Part shown: one piece after another, positions 35,391 to 44,819 of the stretch | Numbering within the stretch: the first letter of the stretch is position 1 | Layout: each line of letters starts with the position of its first letter | Source of the DNA: Candidatus Soleaferrea massiliensis AP7 | Lineage (GTDB): Bacteria > Bacillota > Clostridia > Oscillospirales > Ruminococcaceae | Assembly (NCBI RefSeq): GCF_000820765.1 | Contig: NZ_CCYH01000021.1 | Coordinates: 1 to 64,000, forward strand | Reading direction: 5' to 3' | DNA length: 64,000 bases | Notes under the pieces: generated by a model | Databases searched by the model: none | Told to the model about the DNA's origin: nothing | The model's input: the letters and a program-made list of their open reading frames with translations, nothing else | Program-made: the position numbers and the translations under genes

Positions 35391-35585
35391 GTTGCTTATC
35401 ACCTGTCAAACAGCGGGCGGACAAAAACAGATGCTGTGCGCATGCTGCATGGAGGCATATTCCAGTATTTTGGTAGCGCACGATCATTCGAACATGCGGC
35501 GGTTTGCCAAATGACCGGGGATTGATATATGTGCGGTATAAAAGCAGATTGTTTTTACACAGTCTGTCTGAGACCGTATTTCAAT

Positions 35586-35707
35586 GTACCAAGCGGTCTT
35601 GGCACTGAGATGAAGAGAACCCAATAAAACTGACAGTTTAGGGCTGATAAAAACAGCATGTGACATCAAATCAAAATGAGTGGAAGAAAAATGGAAAGGG
35701 ATGTTTC
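35586..35707 (+). promoter_or_regulatory. Leader conserved with that of the dockerin-amidase gene
   Basis: It holds TACCAAGCGGTCTTGG (an inverted repeat CCAAG-CGGT-CTTGG), a GCTG...CAGC hairpin and CAGCATGTGACAT. The same elements in the same order and at nearly the same spacing lie before the gene at 37799. Confidence 0.5.
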
Positions 35708-37615
35708 ATGATGATAATCCTCAAAAAGCCCATGCGGCTTGCTGTCAGTGTTGTGTTGCTGTTGTCAATTCTGCTGGGCGTGCTGCCTGCAGGCGCTTTT
35801 GCTGCGGATGCAGTTTTCGAAAATCCAATCACCCCCTATGCGGCTGCCGCAAACATGCCAAAAGAACTGGATGTCGCATATATTAAAATCGGGACGACGG
35901 TTTCGGAGTACGAAGCCAGCCTGGAATTGGAAGAAGGCCAGTCGGTCGTTGTCAAACGTGGCGGCAATGGACTGGACCGGGAAGACCCGATTGGAACGGG
36001 CAATATAATCAGCGTCATGAAAGACGGGAAAGAAGCCTACCGCAATCAGGCGCTGGTGCGCGGCGATATGGATGGAGACGGGATCATGGGCATACGGGAT
36101 CTTTTGATGGTGAAGATGGTGATCCTGAACGGAGGCCCGGAGGATATCTATGAATGGATGGGGGACTTCGAGGAGGATGGAAACATCGGCATACGGGATC
36201 TGATCTCGATGAAGATTTACATCCTGACTGCGGGGGAAACTGTTCCAGTTGAAAGCGTGTCGTTTGAAAATGAGGAGGAAAGCCTCTTTGTAGGGGAATC
36301 CGTCACGCTGCGGCCGATCATCCAGCCGGAGTACGCGAGCAACCGGTCGGTGGTGTACTCGATCGGGAACAGCAGCGTCGCATCGATCACGCAGGATGGC
36401 GTGGTGACGGCAAAGCGGGCCGGAAACACCTGGGCGACGGTGCGGACGGTGGACGGCTCCAAAACCGCGAAATGCCTGATCCGCGTTCAGGAAAAATCCC
36501 CTCAGCAGGAAGAGGTGCGCGCGGTGTGGCTCTCCTATATCGATCTGACGACGATTATGAAGAACAAATCCAAAGCGGAATTCACGGCGGCAGTGAACCG
36601 GTATTTTGACAATGCCGCACAGTATGGATTCAACGATGTCATCGTACAGGTCCGGCCGTTCGGGGACGCGATCTATCCTTCCAGGTATTTTCCGTATTCG
36701 CATATTCTAAGCGGTACGCAGGGAAAAAATCCGGGATACGACCCGCTTGCCATCATGGTGCAGCTGGCGCACGAAAAAAATCTGCGCATTGAAGCCTGGA
36801 TCAACCCATACCGCGTACAGATCGGTTCCGCCGACGCCTCAAAGCTGGCCGATTCCAATCCGGCCAAGGCGTGGTACGCACAGAAGAACGGATGCGTCGT
36901 GCAGTCCGGCAGCGGGCTTTACTACAATCCGGCAAAAAAAGAGGTGCAGGAGCTGGTCATCAACGGCGTGCGGGAGATTGTGCAGAACTATCAGGTGGAC
37001 GGCATCCATTTCGACGACTATTTCTACCCGACCACTGACGCCGCGTTCGACCAGACGGAATATCAGGCCTACAAAAACGGCGGCGGAAAGCTGGGACTGG
37101 CCGACTGGCGCAGGAGCAATGTCGACCAGCTGGTCAGCGGCGTGTATCAGGCCATCAAAAAGATCGATTCCACGGTGCTCTTCGGCATCAGCCCGCAGGG
37201 CAATATGCAGAACAACTACAACACGCAGTTCATCGATGTGGAAAAGTGGGTCACGACACCCGGATATATCGATTATATCTGTCCGCAGATGTATTTCGGC
37301 TTCCAGAACAGCGCCTGTCCGTTCAGCGAGACCGTGAAGAAATGGAATGACATGATCACCCTGGACAATGTCAAGCTCTATGTCGGACTTGCCGCGTATA
37401 AGATCGGCAAGGAGGACACCTACGCCGGGGCCGGCAAGTTTGAATGGATTTCCGCCACCGACATGCTGAAGCGGCAGGTCGTTGATGCCAGGAGAAACGA
37501 GCATTACAGCGGCTTTTCCGTGTTCCGGTATGACTTTTTCTTCAATATTCCGCAGGATTCAAACAAGAGTCAGATTCAAAAGGAGATGGAGAATCTCAAA
37601 AGCGTTCTGAACTGA
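35708..37615 (+). CDS. Secreted dockerin-Big2-GHL10 protein
   Basis: This 635-residue secreted protein has a signal peptide (MMIILKKPMRLAVSVVLLLS, cleavage near GAFAAD), a short strand region, a dockerin-like module (about 118-180: DMDGDGIMGIRDLLMVK and DFEEDGNIGIRDLISMK), one bacterial Ig-like (Big2) domain (about 185-268, ending KCLIRVQ), and a GHL10 catalytic domain (about 275-630) close to that of the upstream lipoprotein. The dockerin is internal rather than C-terminal. Two adjacent ATG codons (35708, 35711) follow AAAGGG. Residues about 48-260 are nearly identical to part of the next gene product. Confidence 0.9.
   Translation: MMIILKKPMRLAVSVVLLLSILLGVLPAGAFAADAVFENPITPYAAAANMPKELDVAYIKIGTTVSEYEASLELEEGQSVVVKRGGNGLDREDPIGTGNIISVMKDGKEAYRNQALVRGDMDGDGIMGIRDLLMVKMVILNGGPEDIYEWMGDFEEDGNIGIRDLISMKIYILTAGETVPVESVSFENEEESLFVGESVTLRPIIQPEYASNRSVVYSIGNSSVASITQDGVVTAKRAGNTWATVRTVDGSKTAKCLIRVQEKSPQQEEVRAVWLSYIDLTTIMKNKSKAEFTAAVNRYFDNAAQYGFNDVIVQVRPFGDAIYPSRYFPYSHILSGTQGKNPGYDPLAIMVQLAHEKNLRIEAWINPYRVQIGSADASKLADSNPAKAWYAQKNGCVVQSGSGLYYNPAKKEVQELVINGVREIVQNYQVDGIHFDDYFYPTTDAAFDQTEYQAYKNGGGKLGLADWRRSNVDQLVSGVYQAIKKIDSTVLFGISPQGNMQNNYNTQFIDVEKWVTTPGYIDYICPQMYFGFQNSACPFSETVKKWNDMITLDNVKLYVGLAAYKIGKEDTYAGAGKFEWISATDMLKRQVVDARRNEHYSGFSVFRYDFFFNIPQDSNKSQIQKEMENLKSVLN
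35857..36486 (+). repeat. 630-bp duplicated dockerin-Big2 cassette, copy 1
   Basis: It aligns without gaps to 38626-39255 (offset 2769); I counted about two dozen mismatches, or about 96 % identity. The ends fall inside the two coding sequences and keep the frame. Confidence 0.92.
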
Positions 37616-37663
37616 TCAGCATAGACAGCCAATATGAAATCCAACGGATTTGCAACCGCACGG

Positions 37664-37798
37664 CCGCCATCTTGATCCAGTACCAAGCGGTTTTGGTGAT
37701 CCGTCAAAAAATATTCAGGTACACCTAGGGGCTGCCGGACGGCAGCCTGTGACATAAAGCCCCAGGTGTTTGAGAAGAGAGAATTGAAAGGGATGTGT
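37664..37798 (+). promoter_or_regulatory. Leader conserved with that of the dockerin-GHL10 gene
   Basis: It holds TACCAAGCGGTTTTGG, the hairpin GCTGCC-GGAC-GGCAGC inside an outer GGGGCT...AGCCCC stem, and CAGCCTGTGACAT, then the same AAAGGGATG ribosome binding context. Confidence 0.5.
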
Positions 37799-40700
37799 AT
37801 GATGTTTATCCAAAAAAGAAAACCTTTGCAGCTGTTCCTCAGCATTTTACTGGCCTTTTCGCTGCTGATGGGCGTATTGCCGGCCAGCGCGTTTGCGGTG
37901 TCCACCGCAGCGGCAGAATCTGTACAGCTGGAGCACGATGAAATCACGCTGGCTGCAGGTGAGGACTTCCAGGTGAAGGCCGCCGTTCTGCCGGAAGGTG
38001 CGGCGGATCAAACGGTCTATTTCAGAACGGACGACAGCGCCGTGGCCGAGGTGTCATCCGACGGTGTCGTGCATGCGCGCGGCGCAGGTTCCACCTGGCT
38101 GGAAGCCGGTACGAAGGGTTATGAGAAATCCGCACGGTGCCTCATCAGGGTGACCGGTACGCAGTCTGAGGACAGCAGCTCCGACGGAGACGCGTCCGCC
38201 GAGCAGCCCCGGCAGGAATCCGAGTATCCGGCGGCGCTTTCTGTGATTGGACACGCTGTATGTGTCATTGAAGCGGAAAGCTGCCAAAGTTTCGGCGGCG
38301 GCATGGAGTCTCAGGCTGTATCGGCAGGAAGCGGTCATTATCTGAGCGGCTTTTCCAACGGGGACTGGATGCGCTATGATCTCGATGTCCAAAACAGCGG
38401 CATCTATGAGATTGCCTTGAGCGTGGCGCATGACGGGGAACAGACAGAAGCCCTCCGGATTGAACTGCCTGATGGCAGCGTCCAGACGCTGACCGTCCCG
38501 CAGACAGCCTCGAATGAAGCTTTTGAAGAGATTGTGCTCGCAGATGTCGCACTTGAACGCGGCATCCGGGCAATCAAAGTGACCAGCCTGACAGATGGCT
38601 GGAGCTTCGACCGGATGACCGTTACGCCAAAAGAACTGGATGTTGCATATATTAAAATCGGGACAACGGTTTCGGAGTACGAAGCCAGCCTGGAATTGGA
38701 AGAAGGCCAGTCGGTCGTTGTCAAACGCGGCGGCAATGGACTGGACCGGGAAGACCCGATTGGAACGGGCAATGAAATCATCGTCATGAAAGACGGAAAA
38801 GAAGTCTACCGCAATCAGGCGCTGGTGCGCGGCGATATGGATGGAGACGGAGTCATGGGCATACGGGATCTTTTGATGGTGAAGATGGTGATCCTGAACG
38901 GAGGCCCGGAGGATATCTATGAATGGATGGGGGACTTCGAGGAGGATGGAAACATCGGCATACGGGATCTGATCTCGATGAAGGTTTACATCCTGACTGC
39001 GGGGGAAACTGTTCCAGTTGAAAGCGTATCATTTGAAAATGAGGAGGAAAGTCTCTTTGCAGGGGAATCTGTAACGCTGATACCGATCATCCAGCCGGAG
39101 TACGCGAGCAACCGGTCGGTGGTGTACTCGATCGGGAACAGCAGCGTCGCATCGATCACGCAGGATGGCGTGGTGACGGCAAAGCGGGCCGGAAACACCT
39201 GGGCGACGGTGCGGACGGTGGACGGCTCCAAAACCGCACAGTGCCTGATCCGCGTCAGGGAACCGGTCAGCGAAGTCACGCTGGACAGGACCGAAATAGA
39301 ACTGAAAAAAGGCGCCCAGACGACCCTGGTTGCAACGGTTCTGCCGGAAGACGCGCCGGACAAATCGGTGGTGTGGTCGGTTGGCAACGCGGGCATCGCA
39401 ACCGTGACACAGGACGGCGTGATCACGGCAAAGGAAATCGGAAACACCTGGGTGACGGTCCGCACAGCGGTGGGATCGAAAACGGCGCAGTGCCTTGTCC
39501 GGGTTGTTGAACCGGATATCCCGGTCAGCGGCGTCACGCTCAATAAGACCCAGGCGCAGCTCGAAGCGGGCGCGACGCTGCAGCTGACGGCCACGGTGTC
39601 CCCGGCTGACGCGACCGATAAAAGCGTGACCTATCAGTCCGACGATGCATCGGTGGCATCGGTTTCCGCCAGCGGGCTGATCACAGCGAAGAGCGCGGGC
39701 AGCACGACCATCCGCGTGACGACCAACAGCGGCGGAAAAACGGCCGCCTGCACCGTGCAGGTCCTGCCGTCCATCCAGAGCATCACACTGAACGGCAGCT
39801 CCAAGGAGCTTGCGCTGAACGGCAGCTTCCAGCTCAGCGCAACGATTACGCCGTCCAATGCCTACAATCCCGGCATCCAGTACACGTCGAGCAACCAGTC
39901 AGTTGCCACGGTCAGCGCGAGCGGTCTGATTAAGGCGAGACAGGCCGGAAGCGCGACGATCACCGCGTCGGCTGCGACGGCGTCGGGCACCAAGAAGGCC
40001 ACCTTCACCGTGACCATCCGCGCGCAGTCCATCTATCCGAACGGACAGCAGATTGTGGTAACCGCCAGCGAAGCCGAGGTCTTCCCCACCGACACCTATG
40101 ACGACATGTCCGACGGCAGATGCTACCCGCTGCCGAAAGGAACCGTGGACTATGTGACCAAGGAGGTCAGTTATGTGGACGGCGGACAGCGCTTCTATTA
40201 CTACCTGCTGGCATCCGGAAAGCGCGTGTACCAGAAGGATGTATCCAAGGTGACCAACAGCAAATACAACCTCAATCGGATCACAAGCTTCAAGATGACA
40301 GCCAGCAAGGATTACACCGATATGGTCCTTGCGACCGACTGGAAGGTTCCCTACAACGTCACGCCGGACGGCAGCAAGGTGACGATCGTCTTCCCATATA
40401 CCGGTCAGGTTCCGGCAAATCTGAACCTCACCCAAAATCCGATGTTTACGAAGGCGACCTGGAGCATCCAGACCTCATCGGACAGCAATGTGCGCGCGAA
40501 TGCGGTATTGACCCTGACGCTGCGCGCTTCCAACGGCTTCCGCGGCTTTGAGGCGTCCTACACCTCCGAGGGCCTGCGCTTCCGCTTCACGAATTACGCG
40601 CAGATCTCCAAAAACAGCTCAAAGCCCTATGGCTACGATTTGACCGGCATGACCTTTGTCATCGATCCGGGACATGGGCTTGGCGATCCGGGCGCGATCG

Positions 40701-41236
40701 GCTACGGCGGCGTCAATGAGAATACCGTCACCTGGCAGATTGCCAGCCTGGTCACCCAGAAGCTCAAGACCAGCGGCGCGACGGTGACCCAGATTGACAC
40801 CAAGAATAAAGACGTTTCACTGGATGAGCGTGTGTCCATCACCAAAAAGATCCGGCCGGATGTCTTCCTGTCCATTCATGCGAATTCCTCGACCGTCAGC
40901 TCCGCGACGGGAACCGAATGCTATTATTTCCATCTGTTCTCACGCAATATGGCGGACAGGATCGCCTCCAATGTCAGCAGCAGCCTGGGGCTTTCCAACC
41001 GCAACAACAACGGCAACAAGATGTATCCGTATAAGGTGCTGCGCATGTCCTCGGCTTATCCGTCCGCACTGGTGGAAACGGCGTTCATCAACAACAGCAA
41101 GGATTACCTTCTTCTGACAAACTCCGTTTCGCAGAACAAGTTCGCGGATGCGATTGCCAAATCGGTTGTACAGTATGCTGCGGATACCGGCGCGCTGCAG
41201 AGCATTCCGACCGGTACACAAAGCAGTGTTTCTTAA
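37799..41236 (+). CDS. Secreted Big2-CBM6-dockerin-Big2 protein with C-terminal amidase (Amidase_3)
   Basis: This 1145-residue secreted protein has a signal peptide (cleavage near ASAFA), a Big2 domain (about 37-115), a CBM6-like domain (about 150-275, VIEAESCQSFGGG), the dockerin module (about 347-405), and four more Big2 domains up to about residue 745. A middle beta region (about 750-945) precedes an Amidase_3 domain (about 950-1130) with DPGHGLGDPG, the glutamate in GVNENT, SIHANSS and ETAFINN. It should cut muramoyl-L-alanine amide bonds. Fusion of a dockerin and a carbohydrate-binding module to a cell-wall amidase is unusual. Two ATG codons (37799, 37802) follow AAAGGG. Confidence 0.92.
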   Translation: MMFIQKRKPLQLFLSILLAFSLLMGVLPASAFAVSTAAAESVQLEHDEITLAAGEDFQVKAAVLPEGAADQTVYFRTDDSAVAEVSSDGVVHARGAGSTWLEAGTKGYEKSARCLIRVTGTQSEDSSSDGDASAEQPRQESEYPAALSVIGHAVCVIEAESCQSFGGGMESQAVSAGSGHYLSGFSNGDWMRYDLDVQNSGIYEIALSVAHDGEQTEALRIELPDGSVQTLTVPQTASNEAFEEIVLADVALERGIRAIKVTSLTDGWSFDRMTVTPKELDVAYIKIGTTVSEYEASLELEEGQSVVVKRGGNGLDREDPIGTGNEIIVMKDGKEVYRNQALVRGDMDGDGVMGIRDLLMVKMVILNGGPEDIYEWMGDFEEDGNIGIRDLISMKVYILTAGETVPVESVSFENEEESLFAGESVTLIPIIQPEYASNRSVVYSIGNSSVASITQDGVVTAKRAGNTWATVRTVDGSKTAQCLIRVREPVSEVTLDRTEIELKKGAQTTLVATVLPEDAPDKSVVWSVGNAGIATVTQDGVITAKEIGNTWVTVRTAVGSKTAQCLVRVVEPDIPVSGVTLNKTQAQLEAGATLQLTATVSPADATDKSVTYQSDDASVASVSASGLITAKSAGSTTIRVTTNSGGKTAACTVQVLPSIQSITLNGSSKELALNGSFQLSATITPSNAYNPGIQYTSSNQSVATVSASGLIKARQAGSATITASAATASGTKKATFTVTIRAQSIYPNGQQIVVTASEAEVFPTDTYDDMSDGRCYPLPKGTVDYVTKEVSYVDGGQRFYYYLLASGKRVYQKDVSKVTNSKYNLNRITSFKMTASKDYTDMVLATDWKVPYNVTPDGSKVTIVFPYTGQVPANLNLTQNPMFTKATWSIQTSSDSNVRANAVLTLTLRASNGFRGFEASYTSEGLRFRFTNYAQISKNSSKPYGYDLTGMTFVIDPGHGLGDPGAIGYGGVNENTVTWQIASLVTQKLKTSGATVTQIDTKNKDVSLDERVSITKKIRPDVFLSIHANSSTVSSATGTECYYFHLFSRNMADRIASNVSSSLGLSNRNNNGNKMYPYKVLRMSSAYPSALVETAFINNSKDYLLLTNSVSQNKFADAIAKSVVQYAADTGALQSIPTGTQSSVS
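38626..39255 (+). repeat. 630-bp duplicated dockerin-Big2 cassette, copy 2
   Basis: This is the partner of 35857-36486. It lies in the middle of the amidase gene, while copy 1 lies in the first half of the GHL10 gene. Confidence 0.92.
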
Positions 41237-41293
41237 ACGAGGATGCAAAGCGGTTCGCATCGCGGATAAGGTATGCGTTATAGTTTTTAGAGT

Positions 41294-41325
41294 AAAACGG
41301 CTGGCCCGATCGGGCCAGCCGTTTT
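41294..41325 (+). terminator. Terminator of the dockerin-amidase gene
   Basis: A perfect 16-bp palindrome (AAAACGGCTGGCCCGA and its complement). Confidence 0.85.
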
Positions 41326-41329
41326 GGCT

Positions 41330-42064
41330 TGTACTTCAGCGTTATAAAACCCACCGGCTCTGCTGGAGAGAATAAAAAGCTTTAACTTTCAGGATAAAGA
41401 GCAGCGAATGACAACGATCATTTCGCACAACGTGAAAAGCTATAGAGATATAACTGCTTTAGCAGTTGCGGTGCGTTTGATGTCATGACAGTTTTTCAGT
41501 GTCTCTTGAAAGACGAACCGGTATGATGCCCTTCCAGGGCTGGCGCATACCACCATTTCAACGGAGGGGTTAATTGTCGGAAAATCACGGTATGGCGGCT
41601 TCCTGATTTTAAATAATGGATCATTTCATGCGGATGCTTTTTATCTGAACTGCTGGCAATTCTGATTTTGCCGCTCTTATATGCCTTATATTCCCTTGAA
41701 ATGGTTGGCAGATGACAGCCTGAATAAAACGTCTGCCAGTCTTATTCAAATAAAATTTCAGCGGTTTTAAATCGAGACACACATCTGGCACCGAAAAGAA
41801 AACTGAAACATATTTAGTTTTTAAAAATAAATATAAGAATTCGATTTTTACACATTATAAACAAATTATTCGATAGTTGATTGATAAAAAAAGATAATTT
41901 GTACAATAATCCATAATGAAGAATAATAAATCCATTTACAGCGGTTTGTTTTCTACATAAAATGAATAAAAGTAGATCAATTTTTATATCAAATAAAGGA
42001 GGTGTGAACAAGCTGTCCCGTATAGAAACGATGTAAAAGCTAGATTAAGAGAGGATGTAAACAA
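41330..42064. other. Long AT-rich region upstream of the galactanase gene
   Basis: About 735 bases without a supported gene; the last 300 are very AT-rich, which fits a strong or regulated promoter. A perfect SD (AAAGGAGGTG, 41996-42005) is followed within 30 bases only by a very short frame, so it may be a leader-peptide or stray site. I could not identify a catabolite-repression operator. Confidence 0.45.
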
Positions 42065-44623
42065 ATGAAAAAGGCATTATCCCTGTTTCTCGTCGCAGCA
42101 ATGGTTCTCTTAGCGATCCCGTTCGCTTCCATCGCATTGGAAGGCGAAGCGGCATATTCCCCGGCGGAGAGCAATATTTCCGGTAAGTATTGGGTATCCG
42201 CAACCGCATCGGAGGGCGACGCGGCTTTGGCACTGGATGACAAGCTCGATACCGCCTGGATTGCGAAATCCGCGCCGGCATCCATTACGGTGGATTTCGG
42301 CGGCGCCTATGACGCGGTCCGCAAGGTGGAAACCGTTTTTGCAAGCAATGATACCGTCTATACATACACGTTGGAAGGCTCTGCGGACGGTGAAAACTGG
42401 TCCGTTCTGGCTGACCGTTCGGAAAACAGCCAGCTGGGCGGCATCTTCACCGATGTCTTCAGCTTCAAAGGCCTTCGCTATGTCCGGCTGAACATCACGT
42501 CCGGCAATCTGGTCGGCATCCGCGAGCTGCGCGTCATCAACTACCTGCGTGAGGACATGAACAACGGTTCCGATACCTCCGAGCAGGGAAGAAACACGAA
42601 TGCGTACTACTACAATGCCGGCAACAACCCGCCGGTGGAAGGCATCCGCGGCGGAAAATTCACCGATGAAAACTCCATCAAAACCGGAAACAACTTCTTT
42701 GGTTTGACCAAGGACCTGGGATGGGACACCATCCGCCTGCGCATCTGGAACGAGCCGAAGAGTGAAACAAACGGAAATCCGAACAACAATGCAGGAAACT
42801 GTTCTCCGGAGGATACTCTGCGCGTGGCAAAGGCAATCGCGGGCGCAGGACAGAACCTCGCAATCGATTTCCACTATTCCGACAGCTGGTCCGACCCGCA
42901 GAACCAGCCGAAGCCATACGCATGGGCGCCGCTGACCTTCGAAGCCCTTGTCGACGAGGTTTACAGCTACACCTATGACACCATCAAGAGCCTGGTCGAT
43001 CAGGGCACCGCACCGTCCATCGTGGCCATCGGCAACGAGATCACCAACGGTATGATGTGGGGCAAGGAATATGATCTGGTCACACCATATGTCCATCACC
43101 ACGATTACTACAACAAAGGACTCCATGAACTGGCCGAGGGCGGCGGCATCAAATGGATGAAGTACGAAGAGGCGAACGGCGACAAGAATTCCGCAGCTTA
43201 TAAAGAGTTCCTCGGATCGGTGGAGAACCTCTCCAAACTGGTCGACGCAGGAAACCGCGCAATCCGCCAGCTCAACAAGGACATGGATCTCAATATCCAG
43301 ACCGAAATGCACTTTGCATTCAACGTCTTCGAACAGCCCACCTCCGGAAAGGTCGAGCTTGATCCGGACGAAGTGTTTGAAAAGGTTATGACTCTGATCA
43401 GCGGCCTGTCCGGCAATCTGGATCAGATGGGCGGCATGGTCGACCGTATCGGCGTGTCCTATTATCCGGACTGGCACGGCACCTATGATCAGGTACAGCG
43501 CAACATCGTCGAAATCTCCAAGATGCTTCCGGGCGTGAAGTTCAACATCGCGGAGTGCTCCCCGAAGGCGAGCGGTTCTGTAAACAACTGGATGGACAAT
43601 CCGAACCATCCGGTGGGCTTCCAATACAGCGTCCAGTCGCAGGGCGACGACACGATGGATATCATGAAGACCATCAACGATGTGCCGAATAACGTCGGCA
43701 TGGGCGTCTGGCCGTGGGCCGGCACCAACGTATACGGCACCGGCCGGGGCGACAACGCGACACTGTTTGCGTCCTTTAAGGTGTGGAACGACGCGTTTGC
43801 AAAGAATGTTGTGGAAAGCTCCGTCAGCGTGGCGACGCCGGTCGGCAAAGCGCCGGCACTGCCGGAAAGCATCCAGAGCCTGGATGTCGCGACCGGAACC
43901 GTCTCCAGTGTACCGGTTAAATGGGATGATATCGACGCTTCGGCTTACGCGCAGGCCGGCGAATTCACCGTGTCCGGCAAAGCGGATGTCACCGTACCAG
44001 GCGAAGGCAGGGGACAGGCGATGACCGCGGTCACCGCAACCGTTGTGGTTCTCGACAGGGCTGACAAGGCGCTTCTGGAACAGGCTGTCGCTGAGGCTGA
44101 AAAGTATGAAGCACGCAAAGCGGAATTCATTCCGAGCACCTATGCACCGTTTGAAGCGGCGCTTGCCGAAGCACGCGATATGCTCGCAGATGAAGACCTG
44201 ATCAATGCGGGGGCCATTACGGCAGCGATTGACAAGCTGCAGAGCGCCATCGACGGACTCCGGCAGATTCCGGACAAGAAGATGCTTGAAAAACTGCTGG
44301 ATGAAGCAAAGGGATACGATCAGACCCAGTATACAAAAGAAACAGCGGATGCGCTGCAGGCGGCAATCGATGCTGGCGAAGCCATCCTGAAGGATGACGA
44401 AGCGACACAGGCACAGGTTGACGCAGCTCTCAACGCGCTCAAATCCGCCATCGATTCCCTGAAGAAACCGGGCGAAACCAGTACACCGGGCGGTACGTCG
44501 AGCGGCAGCTCCACCGGCGATAAGGGCAACCCGAACACCGGCGGTATGCTTCCGATGATTCCGCTTGCAGCACTGGCTGTCCTCTGCGGCGCTGGCGTCG
44601 TTCTGGCCAGAAAACGCAGATAA
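42065..44623 (+). CDS. Cell-wall-anchored arabinogalactan endo-beta-1,4-galactanase (GH53)
   Basis: This 852-residue secreted enzyme should cut beta-1,4-galactan of pectin side chains. After the signal peptide (MKKALSLFLVAAMVLLAI) come an F5/8C-like domain (about 32-158) and a GH53 barrel (about 175-590). The acid/base glutamate is near residue 325 in AIGNEITNGMMW, and the nucleophile near 497 in FNIAECSPK; VSYYPDWHG and IDFHYSDSWSDP are family motifs. A Big4-like domain (about 605-660), two FIVAR helical modules (about 670-810) and a Gly/Ser linker follow, ending in NPNTGG, a hydrophobic helix and RKRR, a variant sortase signal. GAGAGGA precedes the ATG. Confidence 0.95.
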   Translation: MKKALSLFLVAAMVLLAIPFASIALEGEAAYSPAESNISGKYWVSATASEGDAALALDDKLDTAWIAKSAPASITVDFGGAYDAVRKVETVFASNDTVYTYTLEGSADGENWSVLADRSENSQLGGIFTDVFSFKGLRYVRLNITSGNLVGIRELRVINYLREDMNNGSDTSEQGRNTNAYYYNAGNNPPVEGIRGGKFTDENSIKTGNNFFGLTKDLGWDTIRLRIWNEPKSETNGNPNNNAGNCSPEDTLRVAKAIAGAGQNLAIDFHYSDSWSDPQNQPKPYAWAPLTFEALVDEVYSYTYDTIKSLVDQGTAPSIVAIGNEITNGMMWGKEYDLVTPYVHHHDYYNKGLHELAEGGGIKWMKYEEANGDKNSAAYKEFLGSVENLSKLVDAGNRAIRQLNKDMDLNIQTEMHFAFNVFEQPTSGKVELDPDEVFEKVMTLISGLSGNLDQMGGMVDRIGVSYYPDWHGTYDQVQRNIVEISKMLPGVKFNIAECSPKASGSVNNWMDNPNHPVGFQYSVQSQGDDTMDIMKTINDVPNNVGMGVWPWAGTNVYGTGRGDNATLFASFKVWNDAFAKNVVESSVSVATPVGKAPALPESIQSLDVATGTVSSVPVKWDDIDASAYAQAGEFTVSGKADVTVPGEGRGQAMTAVTATVVVLDRADKALLEQAVAEAEKYEARKAEFIPSTYAPFEAALAEARDMLADEDLINAGAITAAIDKLQSAIDGLRQIPDKKMLEKLLDEAKGYDQTQYTKETADALQAAIDAGEAILKDDEATQAQVDAALNALKSAIDSLKKPGETSTPGGTSSGSSTGDKGNPNTGGMLPMIPLAALAVLCGAGVVLARKRR

Positions 44624-44653
44624 AGCTTGTCCTGTAAAATTTCGTAACATTTT

Positions 44654-44692
44654 TAGAACACCCCTTCGAAAATTTCGAAGGGGTGTTCTTTG
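44654..44692 (+). terminator. Terminator of the galactanase gene
   Basis: A 17-bp near-perfect stem (AGAACACCCCTTCGAAA and its complement) followed by a short T run. Confidence 0.88.
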
Positions 44693-44819
44693 TATACAGT
44701 GCCATCTCCTTTGGGAAGAGCACCAGCCAAGTTCCTATCCATATCCAATAAGATAAAACCCTCCTGGCAGGAAAACGGTAAGAAAACGCAGCGGAAGGAA
44801 GGCCTGCCGGCTGAACGCG

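Noticed and set aside
41995..42035. A possible 10-codon leader peptide before the galactanase
   Set aside because: The perfect SD is only one base from the GTG, too close for normal initiation, so I do not call a gene.
42110..44650. An 846-codon open frame opposite the galactanase gene
   Set aside because: It is an antisense shadow of a gene with clear GH53 catalytic motifs; its translation is rich in His, Arg and Cys and has no recognisable domain.
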